From Streptomyces carminius (lineage in GTDB: Bacteria; Actinomycetota; Actinomycetes; Streptomycetales; Streptomycetaceae): 64,000 nucleotides of DNA. Position 1 is the stretch's first letter. Each line of letters starts with the position of its first letter. The stretch is from NCBI RefSeq assembly GCF_002794255.1, contig NZ_PGGW01000011.1:269975-333974 (forward strand), read 5' to 3'. The notes below the pieces were generated by a model. It was not told the DNA's origin. It saw only the letters and a list, made by a program, of their open reading frames with translations, and ran no database searches. Made by a program: the position numbers and the translations under genes. Shown one piece after another: positions 41,926-50,506 of the stretch.

Positions 41926-43410
41926 GTGACGTCGTTGACGGGACACAGCACACGGCGCAGACGCCTCGGAGCGACAGCGGCCGCATTCGGCCTGCTGGCC
42001 ACGCTCCTCGCCGCCGGACCGGCGGCGGCCGTCCCCGACCCCGGTGAACCGCCGGCGAAGTCGGGGAAGGCGTCGGAGCAGGACCGGACGGCGGCCGGGA
42101 CCGCCGCCCGGAGCGGGAAGACGCCCGCCGTGGACGAGATCGTCCACAGCAGGAACATCTCCCACCTGGCCAATCTGCCCAAGGGGGACCTGAAGAGCTT
42201 CAACACCGACCTGGCCTTCCAGGGCCGTTACGCCTTCGCGGGCAACTACGACGGCTTCACCGTCTACGACATCAGCCGCCCGAAGTCGCCGAGGATCGTG
42301 AGCCAGGTCCTCTGCCCCGGCTCGCAGAACGACATATCCGTCTCCGGTGACCTGCTCTTCCTCTCCACCGACTCCTCGCGCAGTGACGACTCCTGCAGCA
42401 GTACCGCGCAACCGGCCACGGAGAAGAGCTCCTGGGAGGGCATCAAGGTCTTCGACATCAGCGACAAGCGGAACCCGCGCTACGTCTCCTCCGTCGAGAC
42501 CGCCTGCGGCTCGCACACCCACACGCTGATGCCCGAGCGCAAGAACGTCTACGTCTACGTCTCGTCCTACTTCCCGGACGAGACCTTCCCCGACTGCAAG
42601 CCGCCGCACGACGGCATCTCCATCGTCAAGGTGCCGCGCAGGGCACCGGAGAAGGCGTCCGTGGTCGACTTCCCCGTCCTCTTCCCGGACGGCGGCAACC
42701 CGGGCCCGCCCGAGAACCCGAGCGCCATGGTGCCGACCACGGGCTGCCACGACCTCACCGTCTTCCCGAAGCTGAGGCTCGCCGCGGGCGCCTGCATGGG
42801 CGACGGCATCCTGATGGACGTCTCCGACCCCGCCGCGCCCCGGGTCGTCGACCGGGTCCAGGACAACGAGAACTTCGCGTTCTGGCACTCGGCGACCTTC
42901 AGCGAGAACGGCAGGAAGGTCGTCTTCACCGACGAGCTCGGCGGTGGCGCCGGTGCCACCTGCAACGCCGAGGTGGGCGACAAGCGCGGTGCCAACGGCA
43001 TCTACCACATCACCGGCCGGGGCGACCAGCGCGAGCTGGTGTTCAAGAGCTACTTCAAGATCCCCCGGCACCAGGCCGACACCGAGAACTGCGTCGCCCA
43101 CAACGGCTCGCTGATCCCGGTCAGGGGCCGCGACATCATGGTCCAGGCCTGGTACCAGGGCGGAGTGTCCGTCTGGGAGTTCACCGACTCCACCCGGCCG
43201 AGGGAGATCGGCTACTTCGAGCGGGGCCCGCTCGCCGACCCCGAGGCCATCGGCGGCTCCTGGTCGGCGTACTACTACAACGGCCACATCTACTCGAACG
43301 ACATCCAGAAGGGCTTCGACGTCCTGAAGATCCGGGACCGGCGCACCGCCGGTGCCGAGCGCGTCCGGCTGGGGGAGCTCAACGCCCAGACCCAGCCCGA
43401 CTACCGCTGA
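41926..43410 (+). CDS. Secreted LVIVD-repeat protein
   Basis: A 494-residue exported protein. Residues 1-35 are a signal peptide with an RRRR start and an A-rich core. LVIVD-type propeller units follow: YAFAGNYDGFTVYDISRPKS PRIVSQV, GIKVFDISDKRNPRYVSSVE, DGILMDVSDPAAPRVVDRV, MVQAWYQGGVSVWEFTDSTR PREIGYF and HIYSNDIQKGFDVLKIRD. Several paired Cys residues (CPGSQND, DDSCSS, TACGSHTHT) and His/Asp patches suggest metal or disulfide sites. GTG start with GGAGGA 5 nt upstream. No enzyme activity is established. The divergent DUF305 lipoprotein suggests a shared extracytosolic role. Confidence 0.88.
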   Translation: MTSLTGHSTRRRRLGATAAAFGLLATLLAAGPAAAVPDPGEPPAKSGKASEQDRTAAGTAARSGKTPAVDEIVHSRNISHLANLPKGDLKSFNTDLAFQGRYAFAGNYDGFTVYDISRPKSPRIVSQVLCPGSQNDISVSGDLLFLSTDSSRSDDSCSSTAQPATEKSSWEGIKVFDISDKRNPRYVSSVETACGSHTHTLMPERKNVYVYVSSYFPDETFPDCKPPHDGISIVKVPRRAPEKASVVDFPVLFPDGGNPGPPENPSAMVPTTGCHDLTVFPKLRLAAGACMGDGILMDVSDPAAPRVVDRVQDNENFAFWHSATFSENGRKVVFTDELGGGAGATCNAEVGDKRGANGIYHITGRGDQRELVFKSYFKIPRHQADTENCVAHNGSLIPVRGRDIMVQAWYQGGVSVWEFTDSTRPREIGYFERGPLADPEAIGGSWSAYYYNGHIYSNDIQKGFDVLKIRDRRTAGAERVRLGELNAQTQPDYR

Positions 43411-43428
43411 CGCACCACCGCGGGCACG

Positions 43429-44088
43429 CTACCGCCGGCCGTCCGGCGGTGGTGTGCCGCTCCCGCCGGACGGCCCGGGCTCCGGGACGTCCGGCGGGAA
43501 CCCCAGTTCCCAGTCCAGCCCGTACCGCCCGAACAGCTCGGCGCGCAGCCGGGCCGGCGGCATCGGCGCCCCGGGCAGCAGTACGGCCACGACGGCGCCC
43601 ATGAGCAGCGCGCGCAGCAGCGGGTAGTCGGTGTCCGGATCGCGCGACCCGTGGCGGACGACGACCTCGCGCAGCAGCGCGGCCAGCCGCTGCTGCTCCT
43701 CGCACCGGACGAACCCCTCCTGCTGCAGGATCCCCGCCATGTGCGTGCGCATCAGGGTCGGCCGGTCGCGGGCGAGAGCGAGGACGGCGTCGACCGCGCG
43801 GGCCAGCAGCTCCCGTCCGGCGTCCGGGCCCGCCGGGCGCGGTTCGCGCTCCAGCGCCTCGGCCAGGGTGCGGTGCATCAGCCGGTGCACGGCCGACTGC
43901 AGCAGCTGCCGCTTGCCCGGGAAGTAGTAGGACACCAGCCCCCGCGCCGACCCGGCACGGTCGGCGATGTCCCCCAGTGTGGTCGCCTCGTAGCCCCGCT
44001 CGTCGACGAGCTCCACCGTCGCCTGCAGCAGCCTCTCCCGGGAACGCCTGCGCATCTCCTCATTGACCGACGCGCTGCGAGGGGACAT
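43429..44088 (-). CDS. TetR/AcrR-family regulator
   Basis: A 219-residue TetR regulator. The N-terminal DNA-binding part is SRERLLQATVELVDERGYEA TTLGDIADRAGSARGLVSYY FPGKRQLLQSAV, a standard TetR helix-turn-helix. The ligand domain has no clear family. The C terminus is Pro/Gly-rich (PPDVPEPGPSGGSGTPPPDG). No target gene is divergent from it. An imperfect palindrome at 44105-44123, next to its start, suggests autoregulation. It is convergent with the LVIVD gene, and a hairpin (43431-43450) lies over its own 3' end. Confidence 0.92.
   Translation of the reverse strand: MSPRSASVNEEMRRRSRERLLQATVELVDERGYEATTLGDIADRAGSARGLVSYYFPGKRQLLQSAVHRLMHRTLAEALEREPRPAGPDAGRELLARAVDAVLALARDRPTLMRTHMAGILQQEGFVRCEEQQRLAALLREVVVRHGSRDPDTDYPLLRALLMGAVVAVLLPGAPMPPARLRAELFGRYGLDWELGFPPDVPEPGPSGGSGTPPPDGRR
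43431..43450. terminator. Hairpin between convergent LVIVD and TetR genes
   Basis: ACCGCCGG (43431-43438) pairs with CCGGCGGT (43443-43450), with a 4-nt loop. It overlaps the last codons of the TetR gene and lies 20 nt after the LVIVD stop. Confidence 0.6.
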
Positions 44089-44104
44089 CCTGAGAACTCC
44101 TGTG

Positions 44105-44123
44105 TTGACTGGCTGCTGGCCAA
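44105..44123. promoter_or_regulatory. Imperfect palindrome before the TetR gene
   Basis: TTGACTGGCTGCTGGCCAA has symmetric positions TTGnCnnGCnGCnnGnCAA, 16 nt upstream of the TetR ATG, a usual length and place for a TetR self-operator. Confidence 0.4.
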
Positions 44124-44321
44124 TATACTCAGTGACCCCCGGGCGGGCGGCGAGTCGGCCCCGCCCGGGCGAACGCCGGTCTCGGGCGACGCGGGGGATC
44201 GCCCGAGACCGGCCCTTGCGCGTCCGGCCCCCTCCCTACTCGGCCCGGGCGTGCCGGCACCGGTCGCGGCGGGGCTCGGAGAAGTCGAAGAGCACACCCA
44301 TGACGGCCATGGGGGAGGGGA

Positions 44322-44996
44322 TCACCCCGGCCGGGACTCCCGCGGCTCCCGCGGCCGGGCGCGCCGGACGGCACGGGGCCGCCACAGCCCGGCCGAGGCC
44401 GCGGCCACGGCGATGCCCAGCAGCCAGCCGGTGACGACGTCGGTGGGCCAGTGCACCCCCAGGTAGACCCGGGTGAAGCCCACGCCCGCCACGGTGACCG
44501 CACAGCCCCACAGCACGGCCCGGCGCACCCCGGGCCGGACTCCGCGCAGCCGCACCAGCCACAGCAGCAGTGCGCAGGTGAGCGCCGCCGTCATGGCGTG
44601 CCCGGAGGGCAGCGCCGCGAACTGGGCGGAGTCCACCGGCTGTTCCCACCGGGGCCGGTCGCGGTCGAAGAGCGCCTTCAGCGCCTGCTGGAGAAGGGCG
44701 CCGGCGAGTCCGGTGCCCGCGACCCAGGCCGCCAGCCGGGCCGCGCCGCGCAGCAGCAGCCACAGGCACACCGCGGCCAGCAGGGCCCGCATGGTCCAGG
44801 TGTCCCAGACCCAGTCGGACAGCAGGCGGTTGAGCCGGGTCCAGCCGGGCTCGGCGAGCGCCGTGCGGTGCAGTTCGGAGGCGACATGGGCGTCGAACGC
44901 CAGCAGCGGGTCCCAGCCCCCCACCACGAGGAGCGCGAGGACGGCGGACACCGTGGTGCACACCAGGGCGGTGGAGCGGAGGGAGGGGGAGGCCAT
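44322..44996 (-). CDS. PAP2-family phosphatase, membrane-bound
   Basis: A 224-residue membrane phosphatase. The three PAP2 signature motifs are KALFDRDRPRW, PSGHAMTA and TRVYLGVHWPTDVVTGW, the last with the catalytic His and Asp. Here the usual Ser-Arg of motif 3 is Thr-Arg. About five membrane helices are visible. It may dephosphorylate lipid phosphates such as phosphatidate or undecaprenyl pyrophosphate. ATG behind GGGAGGGGGAGG. It stands alone, 85 nt from the upstream M56 gene's stop. Confidence 0.93.
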   Translation of the reverse strand: MASPSLRSTALVCTTVSAVLALLVVGGWDPLLAFDAHVASELHRTALAEPGWTRLNRLLSDWVWDTWTMRALLAAVCLWLLLRGAARLAAWVAGTGLAGALLQQALKALFDRDRPRWEQPVDSAQFAALPSGHAMTAALTCALLLWLVRLRGVRPGVRRAVLWGCAVTVAGVGFTRVYLGVHWPTDVVTGWLLGIAVAAASAGLWRPRAVRRARPREPRESRPG

Positions 44997-45082
44997 GGTT
45001 CCGATCGTCGCCGAGACAGGGGCTTCCGGACCACCCGGCGTGCCGTGCGGGTGGTCACCCGTCTACCCCTCCGCGGCCGGGG

Positions 45083-46024
45083 CTAACCCAGGGCCCGCAG
45101 CCCGGGGACGAAGGCCACCACCAGCGGGACCAGCGGCACCAGGGAGGCCAGCGCGGTCAGCCGCACCCGCCGCGGGACCGACAGCCGCGGCGCGGCCGCC
45201 AGCAGCCGGTCGACCCGCTGCGGCACCTGGGCGTGGTGCGGGGCGTACGGGCCGAAGGCCCCGCGTTCCTCGTTCAGCCCGACCAGCGCCAGGGCCACGG
45301 TCAGCCGGCCGCAGCGACGCGAGGCCACGTCGTCGGCCGCCAGTTCCACCAGCCGGTGCACCTGGTCCCGGAACGCCCGGAAGACCGGCACCCGGGAGAA
45401 GCCGGCCGCGAGGGCGGCCGAGCAGTTCAGCAGCCAGTCGTGCCGGGCCCGCAGATGCCCCTGCTCGTGGGCGAGGACCGCGTCCAGTTGCCGCCCGCCC
45501 AGCCGCCGCAGCGCCGCGGTGGTGACCACCAGACGGGGCGTGCTCCCCGGCAGCCACCAGGCGTCCGGGCGCTCGCCCTCCAGCACCACCAGCCGTTCCC
45601 CGGCGCCGGGCTCCTCACCCGGCAGCACCGGGGCGCGGGCGAGGAGTTCGGCCCGCCGCCTGCGGCGTCCGGCGCGCGCGGCACGGATCTCCCGGGCGAG
45701 CATCGCGGCGCTCCACAGGCCGCCGCAGGCGAGCACCACCGCCACCACCGCGGGCCAGGACTCGCCGAACATGCTCAGCCCGTACGCCTCGACGACCCGG
45801 CTGGGCGCGGGGGCGAAGACATGCCCGCGCACCGCCTGCCAGGCCGCCGCCGCGGACAGGGACATGGCGAGCACACAGCACAGCAGTACGGCGACCACCA
45901 CGCACTGCCACGCCCACAGGGCCAGCACCGGCTCGCGGTCGGGCCAGGAGGCGCGGGCCAGTACGCGCGGCGCCGTTGCCGCGAGCAGTGCGCCCAGGAC
46001 GAGCAGGGCGAGCGCGACCATCAT
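45083..46024 (-). CDS. M56-family membrane metallopeptidase (BlaR1-like)
   Basis: A 313-residue membrane peptidase with helices at both ends and in the middle. The zinc motif is LDAVLAHEQGHLRARHDWLL (HExxH), with a later glutamate-bearing helix VHRLVELAADDVASRRCG. It lacks the penicillin-binding sensor domain of BlaR1. In Streptomyces such genes usually sit with a BlaI/MecI-type repressor gene, which is the presumed substrate. No such repressor is present here; the upstream gene instead codes a DUF5134 protein. It is 68 nt downstream of that gene and probably in the same operon. Confidence 0.9.
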   Translation of the reverse strand: MMVALALLVLGALLAATAPRVLARASWPDREPVLALWAWQCVVVAVLLCCVLAMSLSAAAAWQAVRGHVFAPAPSRVVEAYGLSMFGESWPAVVAVVLACGGLWSAAMLAREIRAARAGRRRRRAELLARAPVLPGEEPGAGERLVVLEGERPDAWWLPGSTPRLVVTTAALRRLGGRQLDAVLAHEQGHLRARHDWLLNCSAALAAGFSRVPVFRAFRDQVHRLVELAADDVASRRCGRLTVALALVGLNEERGAFGPYAPHHAQVPQRVDRLLAAAPRLSVPRRVRLTALASLVPLVPLVVAFVPGLRALG

Positions 46025-46092
46025 GGCAACAGCCTATGAGCCCGCGGCTACGGTACGCCCGGCCGGAGACGGGAAGTGACGCACACCTCATC

Positions 46093-46695
46093 TCACGGGG
46101 CGAGCAGCATGGTGAACATCCCGATGCCCATCGCCACCCGGCAGGCGGCCGCCACCTCCGGCAGCCGCAGCAGCGCGGCCCCCGTGCCCCTGATCCCCAC
46201 CGCACCGCCGCACGGGCCGGGGACACCCCCGCACGGGCCGCAGCCGTCCGGTCCGTGCCCCGGGAGCAGCCGGGCGCCCGTGCGCAGCACGTACCCCGCG
46301 AAGTAGGCCAGCAGCACCCAGCCGGCCACCGGCGTCCCGGCCGGGTGGGAACCGTGCTCCCCGTGCTGCCCGGCCGGCGCGGCGGCCAGGGGGAGCACCA
46401 TGTGGACCATGGCCAGCGCACCGACGGCATGGTGCAGGTGGTGGGCCGGAGCGTGCCGGACCAGCAGCAGTTCCCGCCCCGCCACGGCGCCGAAGAACAC
46501 CGCGAGGACCACCGGCGGCAGCGGCGCCACCGGGACGGGCAGCACCATCACCGCCATGCCGAAGCCCATCAGTGCCTCGCCCGCGGCCGTCCGCCGCTGC
46601 CCGGGCCCGCCGTCGCGCATCCGCAGCAGGCAGTACGCGCCCACCGCGGCGCACAGCGCCGCCAGCGGCCAGCCGACCGTTTCCGGACCGTGCAC
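46093..46695 (-). CDS. DUF5134 membrane protein
   Basis: A 200-residue membrane protein of the actinomycete DUF5134 family. About five helices, with His-rich turns (RHAPAHHLHHAVGALAMVHM, QHGEHGSHPAG) that could hold metal. Between helices there is a Cys/Gly/Pro loop (DGCGPCGGVPGPCGG). The GTG start follows GGGGAGG at 6 nt. The frame stays open upstream through a 9-bp repeat region that would add poly GRS residues, but that part lacks a ribosome binding site. It precedes the M56 peptidase gene; the function is unknown. Confidence 0.8.
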   Translation of the reverse strand: MHGPETVGWPLAALCAAVGAYCLLRMRDGGPGQRRTAAGEALMGFGMAVMVLPVPVAPLPPVVLAVFFGAVAGRELLLVRHAPAHHLHHAVGALAMVHMVLPLAAAPAGQHGEHGSHPAGTPVAGWVLLAYFAGYVLRTGARLLPGHGPDGCGPCGGVPGPCGGAVGIRGTGAALLRLPEVAAACRVAMGIGMFTMLLAP

Positions 46696-46712
46696 CGCGC
46701 GCCTCCCCCGAC

Positions 46713-46748
46713 CGCCCCGAGCGCCCCGACCGCCCCGACCGCCCCGGC
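46713..46748. repeat. Four copies of a 9-bp repeat upstream of the DUF5134 gene
   Basis: Unit CGCCCCGAC, two perfect and two one-mismatch copies, just outside the called start of the DUF5134 gene. It is of the same length class as five coding repeats in the window. Confidence 0.85.
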
Positions 46749-46893
46749 CACTTCCGGCCGGTCCCGCCGGGAGGATGCCCGGTGCCGTGTTCCGGCACGG
46801 GAGCGCGCGGGAGTACCCGGGGAGCGTGCCCGGGGCACGCCGCGGACGTGGCACGGGCGGGGCACGGGCGGGGCGCGGCGGTCCGGGACCGGT

Positions 46894-47286
46894 TCAGATC
46901 CCGGGCCGGTAGCGCAGTGGATGGTCCCCGGGGATCTCGACGAGCACGATCCGCACCCCGTCCGGATCGCTGATCCACATCTCCACCAGCCCCCACGGCT
47001 CCCGCCGGGGCTCCCGGAGCACCGTCGCCCCGCGGGAGCGGAGCTCCTCGTGGGCCGCGGCGACGTCGGCCACCTGGAGCCACAGGCACAGCCCGGGAGC
47101 GGGCGGCCGGTCGGACCGCCCGGAGACCTCCAGGAAGCCGCCGCCGAGGAAGTAGACGGTCCCGCGCTCCGGCCCGGTGCCGAACTCCCGGTGGACGGCC
47201 AGCCCCAGCGTTCCGCCGTAGAAGGCGCGCGAGCGGTCGGGGTCGGTGGGACGCAGCAGCGTCCGGCTGCTCAGTACGTGCACCAT
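46894..47286 (-). CDS. VOC family (glyoxalase/bleomycin-resistance-like) protein
   Basis: A 130-residue VOC protein. The pattern is SSRTLLRPTDPDRSRAFYGG TLGLAVHREFG, TVYFLGGGFLEVSGRS, CLWLQVADVAAAHEELRSRG AT and VEMWISDPDGVRIVLVEIP. The final acidic residue (LVEIP) is at the usual metal position. The start is the ATG giving MVHVL. Its ligand or substrate is unknown. It is divergent from the GNAT gene across 66 nt. Confidence 0.88.
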   Translation of the reverse strand: MVHVLSSRTLLRPTDPDRSRAFYGGTLGLAVHREFGTGPERGTVYFLGGGFLEVSGRSDRPPAPGLCLWLQVADVAAAHEELRSRGATVLREPRREPWGLVEMWISDPDGVRIVLVEIPGDHPLRYRPGI

Positions 47287-47352
47287 GGTGCGGAGCCTAA
47301 CGCCCCCGCCCCCGCGGGCCGGGGGGCGAACCGGCCGATTAGGCTCCTGTCC

Positions 47353-47952
47353 ATGCACTCCCCGGACGCCCTGAACGCCCCGTGTGTCCCGGCCTCCCCG
47401 GACACCGTCCCGCCGTCCCCGGACTTCCGTGCCGCCGCCCGGGCCGACGTCCCCGCGCTGGTGGCCCTGGTGGAGTCGGCCTACCGGGGAGAGGCCAGCC
47501 GGGCGGGCTGGACCACCGAGGCCGACCTGCTGGACGGGCAGCGCACCGACCCCGAGGGCGTCGCCGGGCTCATCGCGGCCCCCGGCAGCCGGATCCTGCT
47601 GGCCGAGCGGGACGCCGAGCTCCTCGCCTGCTGCCATCTGGAGCGCCGTACGGACGGGACGGGGCGGACCGTGGCGTACTTCGGGATGTTCGCCGTGCGG
47701 CCCGGGCTCCAGGGCGCGGGGCTGGGCAGGAGGGTCCTGGCCGAGGCCGAGCGGCTGGCGCGGGCCGAGTGGGGGGCCCGGGAGATGCAGATGACCGTGA
47801 TCACCGCCCGGGAGGACCTGATCGCCTGGTACGAGCGCCGCGGTTACGCCCGCACCGGGCAGCGCAGTCCCTTCCCGTACGGGGACGAGCGCTTCGGCAT
47901 CCCGCGGCGGCCCGGCCTGGAGTTCGAGCTGCTGGTCAAACCTCTTCGCTGA
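47353..47952 (+). CDS. GNAT-family N-acetyltransferase
   Basis: A 199-residue GNAT. The core starts at DFRAAARADVPALVALVESA YRGEASRAGW. The acetyl-CoA loop is FAVRPGLQGAGLGRRVLAEA E (Q/RxxGxG/A), and the last motif is AWYERRGYARTGQRSPFPYG. The substrate is unknown; a preceding 30-residue Pro-rich leader is not part of the fold. The 3' end overlaps the convergent glycerophosphodiesterase gene by 17 nt. Confidence 0.9.
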   Translation: MHSPDALNAPCVPASPDTVPPSPDFRAAARADVPALVALVESAYRGEASRAGWTTEADLLDGQRTDPEGVAGLIAAPGSRILLAERDAELLACCHLERRTDGTGRTVAYFGMFAVRPGLQGAGLGRRVLAEAERLARAEWGAREMQMTVITAREDLIAWYERRGYARTGQRSPFPYGDERFGIPRRPGLEFELLVKPLR

Positions 47953-48622
47953 CGGCTTTCCGGGCGATGGCGGGCAGATCGGTGACCACCCCGTCCAGGC
48001 CCAGCTCACGGGCACGGGCCAGTTCCGCGTCGGTGTTGACCGTCCAGGAGATCACCTCGACGCCGGCCGCGTGACAGCGCTCGACGACCTCGGCCGCCAG
48101 CCACCGGAACTCGCAGGAGACCATCTCCGCGCCCAGCTCCCGGGCGCGCTCGGGAGCGGTGGAGGTGGATCTGCCGGTGACCAGCGCGACGGGGATGTCC
48201 GGCAGCAGCCCGCGGATCTCGCGCAGGGCGTCGTCGTGGAACGAGATCACCCGGACGCGCTCGTGCAGCCCGCGCCGCTCGATGGCCCCGGCGAGCACCC
48301 GGGCCGCGGCGCGGTCCTTGATCTCGGCCTGGAGCGGGGCGGAGACCGCGTCCACGACCTCCTCGAAGACCGGTACCCGCTCGCCCAGGCCCGCGTTCAG
48401 GGCGCGCAGCTCGGCCAGCGTCATCCCGGCCACGGGGCCGGTGCCGTCGGTGGTGCGGTCCACCTCCGCGTCGTGCATCACCACCAGCGCGCCGTCCCGG
48501 CTCAGATGGAGGTCCAGTTCGATGACGTCCAGGCCCTCGCGCTCGGCCCGGACGAAGGAGCGCAGGGTGTTCTCCGGTTCGACACCCATCACCCCGCGGT
48601 GCCCGACGGTGAGCAGTGGCAC
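47936..48622 (-). CDS. Glycerophosphodiester phosphodiesterase
   Basis: A 228-residue GDPD enzyme that splits glycerophosphodiesters to glycerol-3-phosphate and an alcohol. Motifs: VGHRGVMGVEPENTLRSF, VIELDLHLSRDGALVVMHDA EVDRTTDGTG (metal and catalytic residues), LQAEIKDR and VISWTVNTDAELARARELGL DGVVTDLP. There is no signal peptide, so it is cytosolic. The GTG start has no strong ribosome binding site. Its last codons overlap the GNAT gene on the other strand. Confidence 0.95.
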   Translation of the reverse strand: MPLLTVGHRGVMGVEPENTLRSFVRAEREGLDVIELDLHLSRDGALVVMHDAEVDRTTDGTGPVAGMTLAELRALNAGLGERVPVFEEVVDAVSAPLQAEIKDRAAARVLAGAIERRGLHERVRVISFHDDALREIRGLLPDIPVALVTGRSTSTAPERARELGAEMVSCEFRWLAAEVVERCHAAGVEVISWTVNTDAELARARELGLDGVVTDLPAIARKAVSEEV

Positions 48623-48981
48623 GGCGTGTTACTCGCTTTCCTGCGGTGCCCGCGGCGGTGCCGCGGACGGGTACGGACGGCAGTGTGGACGACGGGTGTG
48701 AACGGTGGGGGGACGGCGGGTGAGCGCCGCCAGGGTAGCCCGCCGGACCGGAGCCGTCGGCGCGGGCCCCGGCGAGGGGCTCTTCCGTAACGACGGCTGA
48801 GGGCGGCGGTTACGGCAGTCCCGGCAAGTACGGGCATCTCTTCTGTTTCGGTGCACGCAAGCAGGAAAACCGTCGGCGTTGGAGGCGTATCGCGGAAGGA
48901 TTTGCTTCCCGCCGAGTTGATTGAAGAGATCTTCGTGACTACGGTGCTGGGGCAAGAGTTTCTCCAGTGAAGGGGGTAGTG
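48623..48981. other. Upstream region of the DUF6421 operon
   Basis: A 359-nt region between the GDPD gene (divergent) and the DUF6421 gene. Its last 130 nt are notably richer in A and T and carry the promoter candidate at 48917-48945. The rest shows nothing I can support. Confidence 0.5.
48917..48945 (+). promoter_or_regulatory. Probable promoter of the DUF6421 operon with a palindrome in the spacer
   Basis: TTGATT (48917-48922) and TACGGT (48940-48945) are 17 nt apart, a good fit for HrdB-type promoters. GAAGA-GA-TCTTC (48923-48934) sits in the spacer, so a bound regulator would block polymerase. The -10 is 36 nt before the DUF6421 start. Confidence 0.5.
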
Positions 48982-50394
48982 ATGACGGAAATCCTTTCGC
49001 CCGCGGTGGCGACGGACGAGGACCGGGCCGCCGACGGCCCGTTCGCCGAGCGTGTTGTGGACCACCCCGCCTGGACGGTGCTCAAGGAGGCCGTCGAGGC
49101 CATCCGCCCTGCCCAGCGCAAGGACGGCTCCATCGACTTCGGCGCCGAGGGAGTCCCCCCGCGCGCCGAGATCGAGCACCTGTTGGAAAAGGCCGTGTCG
49201 GCGGTCGAGGAGCTCGCCCCGCTGCTGCCGCACGACGCGGCGTACCACCGGGCGCTGGTGACCGACCTGCGCCGCTGGGCCGACGGCGGCTTCGGCGTAC
49301 CCGACTTCCTGGACTCCCTGCTCGCCTTCCAGCCCGCCGCCCACCGCGTCGACGGCCGCCGGCATCTGGTCGTCTTCCCCATGTACACGCAGAACGGCAA
49401 CCCGGACCGCAATCTGGAGGCCGTCGTCCTGCGCGTGGTCTGGCCGGACTGGCTGGCCGAGCTGGAGCGCACCCGCTACGACAACCCGCTCTTCCTCGGC
49501 ATCGCCTTCGAGGACTTCACCAGCGGCTACGACACCCACTCCGCGGTCCTCTTCCCCGAGACCGTCGCGGTGCGCGAGGCGCCGGAGCGGTTCAGCTGGG
49601 GCGGCATCTTCTGCGACCGCGAGGCGGCCCGCTTCCGCCGGGTGGTCGAGGCCGCCTGCGAGGTCACCGAGCTGGAACTGCCCGAGGACGCCCGCGGCCT
49701 GCTGACCGACCAGCGCCGCGCCCAGCAGACCTTCGTACTGTGGGACATGATCCACGACCGCACCCACAGCCACGGCGACCTGCCCTTCGACCCGTTCATG
49801 ATCAAGCAGCGCCAGCCGTTCTGGATGTACGGCATCGAGGAGCTGCGCTGCGACCTCACCGCCTTCCACGAGGCCGGGAAGCTGGCCGCGGACGGCTTCC
49901 CGCAGGGCCGCGACGTGCAGTACGCCGTACTGCTGGAGCGCCTGTTCCGCTTCCCCGTCACCGGCGAGCGCAACCGCAACTACGACGGGCTGGGCGGCCA
50001 GCTGCTGTTCGCCTACCTCCACAGGCACGACGCGCTGCGCTGGCGGGACAACCGGCTCGCCGTCGACTGGGAGCGGGCCCGCGAGGTGACCGCGCGGCTG
50101 CGCGAGGAGATCGAGACCCTCTACCGGGAGGGCATCGACCGCCCGAAGCTGGTCCACTGGTTCAAGGCGTACGAGCTGGTGTCGGCCTACCTGGCCCCGC
50201 ACCCCGGCTCGACCTGGGCCAAGGGCCCCGACGCCCTGGACCTCAGCCTCCCGCCGCGCAAACTGGTGGACGAGGTGCTCCCGGACGAGTTCCCGCTGAG
50301 CATGTTCTACGAGGCGCTGGCCAGGAAGCTGCGGAAGGTGATCGCCTCGACGAAGGGCATCACCGCCGAGTCCGGCCTCCCGGCGGCGGCGTGA
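48982..50394 (+). CDS. DUF6421 family protein
   Basis: A 470-residue cytosolic protein of the DUF6421 family, common in Streptomyces and of no known function. It is rich in His, Asp and Glu and very well conserved in the middle: LVVFPMYTQNGNPDRNLEAV, VLRVVWPDWLAELE, NPLFLGIAFEDFTSGYDTHS AVLFPE, WDMIHDRTHSHGDLPFDPFM IKQRQPFWMYGIEELRCDLT. The HDRTHSHGD and EELRCDLTAF parts could form a metal site, as in metal-dependent hydrolases, but I know of no proof. ATG 48982 follows AAGGGGG. It heads a probable operon with an SDR, a beta-eliminating lyase and a transglutaminase-like gene. Confidence 0.82.
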   Translation: MTEILSPAVATDEDRAADGPFAERVVDHPAWTVLKEAVEAIRPAQRKDGSIDFGAEGVPPRAEIEHLLEKAVSAVEELAPLLPHDAAYHRALVTDLRRWADGGFGVPDFLDSLLAFQPAAHRVDGRRHLVVFPMYTQNGNPDRNLEAVVLRVVWPDWLAELERTRYDNPLFLGIAFEDFTSGYDTHSAVLFPETVAVREAPERFSWGGIFCDREAARFRRVVEAACEVTELELPEDARGLLTDQRRAQQTFVLWDMIHDRTHSHGDLPFDPFMIKQRQPFWMYGIEELRCDLTAFHEAGKLAADGFPQGRDVQYAVLLERLFRFPVTGERNRNYDGLGGQLLFAYLHRHDALRWRDNRLAVDWERAREVTARLREEIETLYREGIDRPKLVHWFKAYELVSAYLAPHPGSTWAKGPDALDLSLPPRKLVDEVLPDEFPLSMFYEALARKLRKVIASTKGITAESGLPAAA

Positions 50395-50506
50395 GCCCCG
50401 CGGACGGGGGAACCCCGAAGCCGCCGGGTCACGGGCCGGAAGAACCGGACCGGGAACACACCGGGGAGCACGACCGCACGACCGGGAGCACAGAGGGGCG
50501 AGCACC

